6,179 nucleotides of DNA, taken from NCBI GenBank assembly GCA_903907885.1, contig CAIVPY010000637.1, positions 1 to 6,179 of the forward strand. Direction: 5' to 3'. The stretch comes from an uncultured Bacteroidota bacterium. GTDB lineage: Bacteria; Bacteroidota; Bacteroidia; UKL13-3. The position numbers and the translations under genes were made by a program. The notes beneath the pieces are model-generated. The model made no database searches, was not told where the DNA came from, and saw only the letters and a list, made by a program, of their open reading frames with translations. Positions 5,002 to 6,179 of the stretch are shown piece by piece. Each line of letters starts with the position of its first letter. The first letter of the stretch is position 1.

Positions 5002-6179
5002 ATGCTAAAACGCATTTCAATAATAATACTTTTATGTCTTTGCCTTTCCGCAACTCAAGCTCAATCTGTAGAGTGGAGCAACCCTCAGAAGATAAAATCT
5101 AAAACGGGTTATTCGCAAATTGTGGGCGAGAGTACTTCGGGTATATATGTATTGCGTTGCAAAGACAATGCCTTTAGCAAGGATGTGATTATTGAAAAAT
5201 ATAAAAGCAATTTGGCCCAAGAGTTAAGTATTCCAATGCCTGTAAATATCAATGGTATTCTTGAAAGGGTTCTTTTGTTTGACAATACTTTATATGTATT
5301 TATTAGTGCCAAAAACACGGTAAGCAATAATATTGACTTGCTTTTGCAAAAACTTGATGAAAATTTAAAACCCATTGGTACGGCTCAAGTTATAATCTCA
5401 ACAAATAGCGATGAGATAGACAACAAAACACACTTTTACATCAAACATTCGAGCGAAAAAAAATTTATTGGTGTAATGTTTCTTTCTATCGGAAAGGAGA
5501 AAAACAGCAGTAATCTTAATCTCTTTAGTTTTAACTTAAACATGCAGCAGCAGTATGGCAAACGCTACGATGTCCCTTATTCTATTGACGATATTTTCAT
5601 CACATCGTATGATATGAGCAACGAAGGTGATTCGTACTTGCTGATTGACTATCCTAAACCAGGTACTAAAAAAAGGGCTTCCGACCCTCGTTCGTTCTTT
5701 TTATATACCTACTTTTTGGGTATGGATAAAATGCTTGAATACGAAGTGGGGCAGGCTGATGCGTTTATTGAAGAGATAGGAATGTGTTTGAATAATTACA
5801 GTAAAAAAATATCAATTGCAGGTTTTTATTCGGCCGATAACAGTAAAAAAATTGCTGGTTATTTTTATTATGTACTTGATTTGGCTACAAACGAATTAAC
5901 TACCAAAAGATTCGAAAATTTACCCATAGATTTCATAAGCAAACGATATAATAGTAAAAGTAATGATGATTTGAGCGACCTCTATATTCGGAAAATGGTA
6001 GCTCGCAGCGATGGGGGTTGTTTGCTTTTAGCCGAAAAATATTACCTATCCAAACAAACCTATACCTATTATGTAAATGGTTTCCCGCAAACCAATAGCC
6101 GAACGGTTTATAACTATGACGATGTTCAAATTATATCGTTCAATGCTGATGGTTCTTTACAATTCAACAATACAATTTC
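5002..6179 (+). CDS. Exported protein of unknown function, N-terminal part (continues past right edge)
   Basis: The frame is open from ATG 5002 to the right edge, at least 392 codons, with no stop. MLKR, a hydrophobic stretch (ISIIILLCLCLSA) and TQA before Gln21 form a signal peptide with probable cleavage after Ala20. The mature part is mixed and repetitive in feel, with many beta-prone segments such as GIYVLRC, RVLLFDNTLYVFI, KLDENLKPIG, FIGVMFLSIG and GCLLLAEKYYLSKQTYTYY. The recurring pattern of a hydrophobic strand, a short turn and another strand would suit a beta-propeller or similar all-beta surface protein, but I cannot count blades or name a family. The C-terminus, where any type IX sorting domain would be, is outside the window. 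It diverges from the sorting-domain gene across 111 bp. Its promoter was not found with confidence; TTATTTTG at 4970-4977 is only a near match. Confidence 0.85.
   Translation, partial: MLKRISIIILLCLCLSATQAQSVEWSNPQKIKSKTGYSQIVGESTSGIYVLRCKDNAFSKDVIIEKYKSNLAQELSIPMPVNINGILERVLLFDNTLYVFISAKNTVSNNIDLLLQKLDENLKPIGTAQVIISTNSDEIDNKTHFYIKHSSEKKFIGVMFLSIGKEKNSSNLNLFSFNLNMQQQYGKRYDVPYSIDDIFITSYDMSNEGDSYLLIDYPKPGTKKRASDPRSFFLYTYFLGMDKMLEYEVGQADAFIEEIGMCLNNYSKKISIAGFYSADNSKKIAGYFYYVLDLATNELTTKRFENLPIDFISKRYNSKSNDDLSDLYIRKMVARSDGGCLLLAEKYYLSKQTYTYYVNGFPQTNSRTVYNYDDVQIISFNADGSLQFNNTI

Noticed and set aside
5032..5375. Two minus-strand frames inside the exported gene at 5002
   Set aside because: Both are antisense to a long open frame with a clear signal peptide and have no features of their own.

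Overview
The window looks like chromosomal DNA of a member of the Bacteroidota. It is AT-rich. Export signals end in the A-Q cleavage style common in that phylum. One gene carries a type IX secretion (Por) C-terminal sorting domain, and several genes are preceded by the phylum's TAnnTTTG promoter element instead of a Shine-Dalgarno site. I cannot name a genus from this sequence.

Layout: 1-255 (minus) is the start of an exported protein that runs off the left edge. 256-2681 is a disturbed zone. It holds an orphan C-terminal piece of an ACC deaminase/D-cysteine desulfhydrase-type PLP enzyme (320-520), a complete but apparently dead IS5-family insertion sequence (about 568-1493), and a cysteine-rich lipoprotein (1576-2121) with its own promoter and a strong terminator at 2232-2258. 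It ends with the first ~50 codons of an M16 zinc peptidase, cut off inside its zinc-binding motif (2384-2533), and about 150 bp of unassigned, hairpin-rich DNA.

From 2682 on the genes look intact. Thiamine pyrophosphokinase (2682-3359, minus) makes the cofactor thiamine diphosphate in the cytoplasm. It lies 19 bp downstream of a 503-residue secreted protein with a type IX sorting domain (3379-4890, minus). A second exported protein of unknown function (5002-6179, plus, cut by the right edge) diverges from it across a 111-bp gap.

The genes do not form one pathway. The only likely co-transcription is the sorting-domain gene with thiamine pyrophosphokinase, and that is probably positional. The main story is genome decay: two truncated housekeeping-type genes and a doubly damaged transposase within 2.4 kb, between genes for envelope or secreted proteins. 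I found no CRISPR array, tRNA, rRNA, riboswitch or convincing new multi-gene system. The least explained items are the ten-cysteine lipoprotein and the hairpin-rich tail after the M16 breakpoint.
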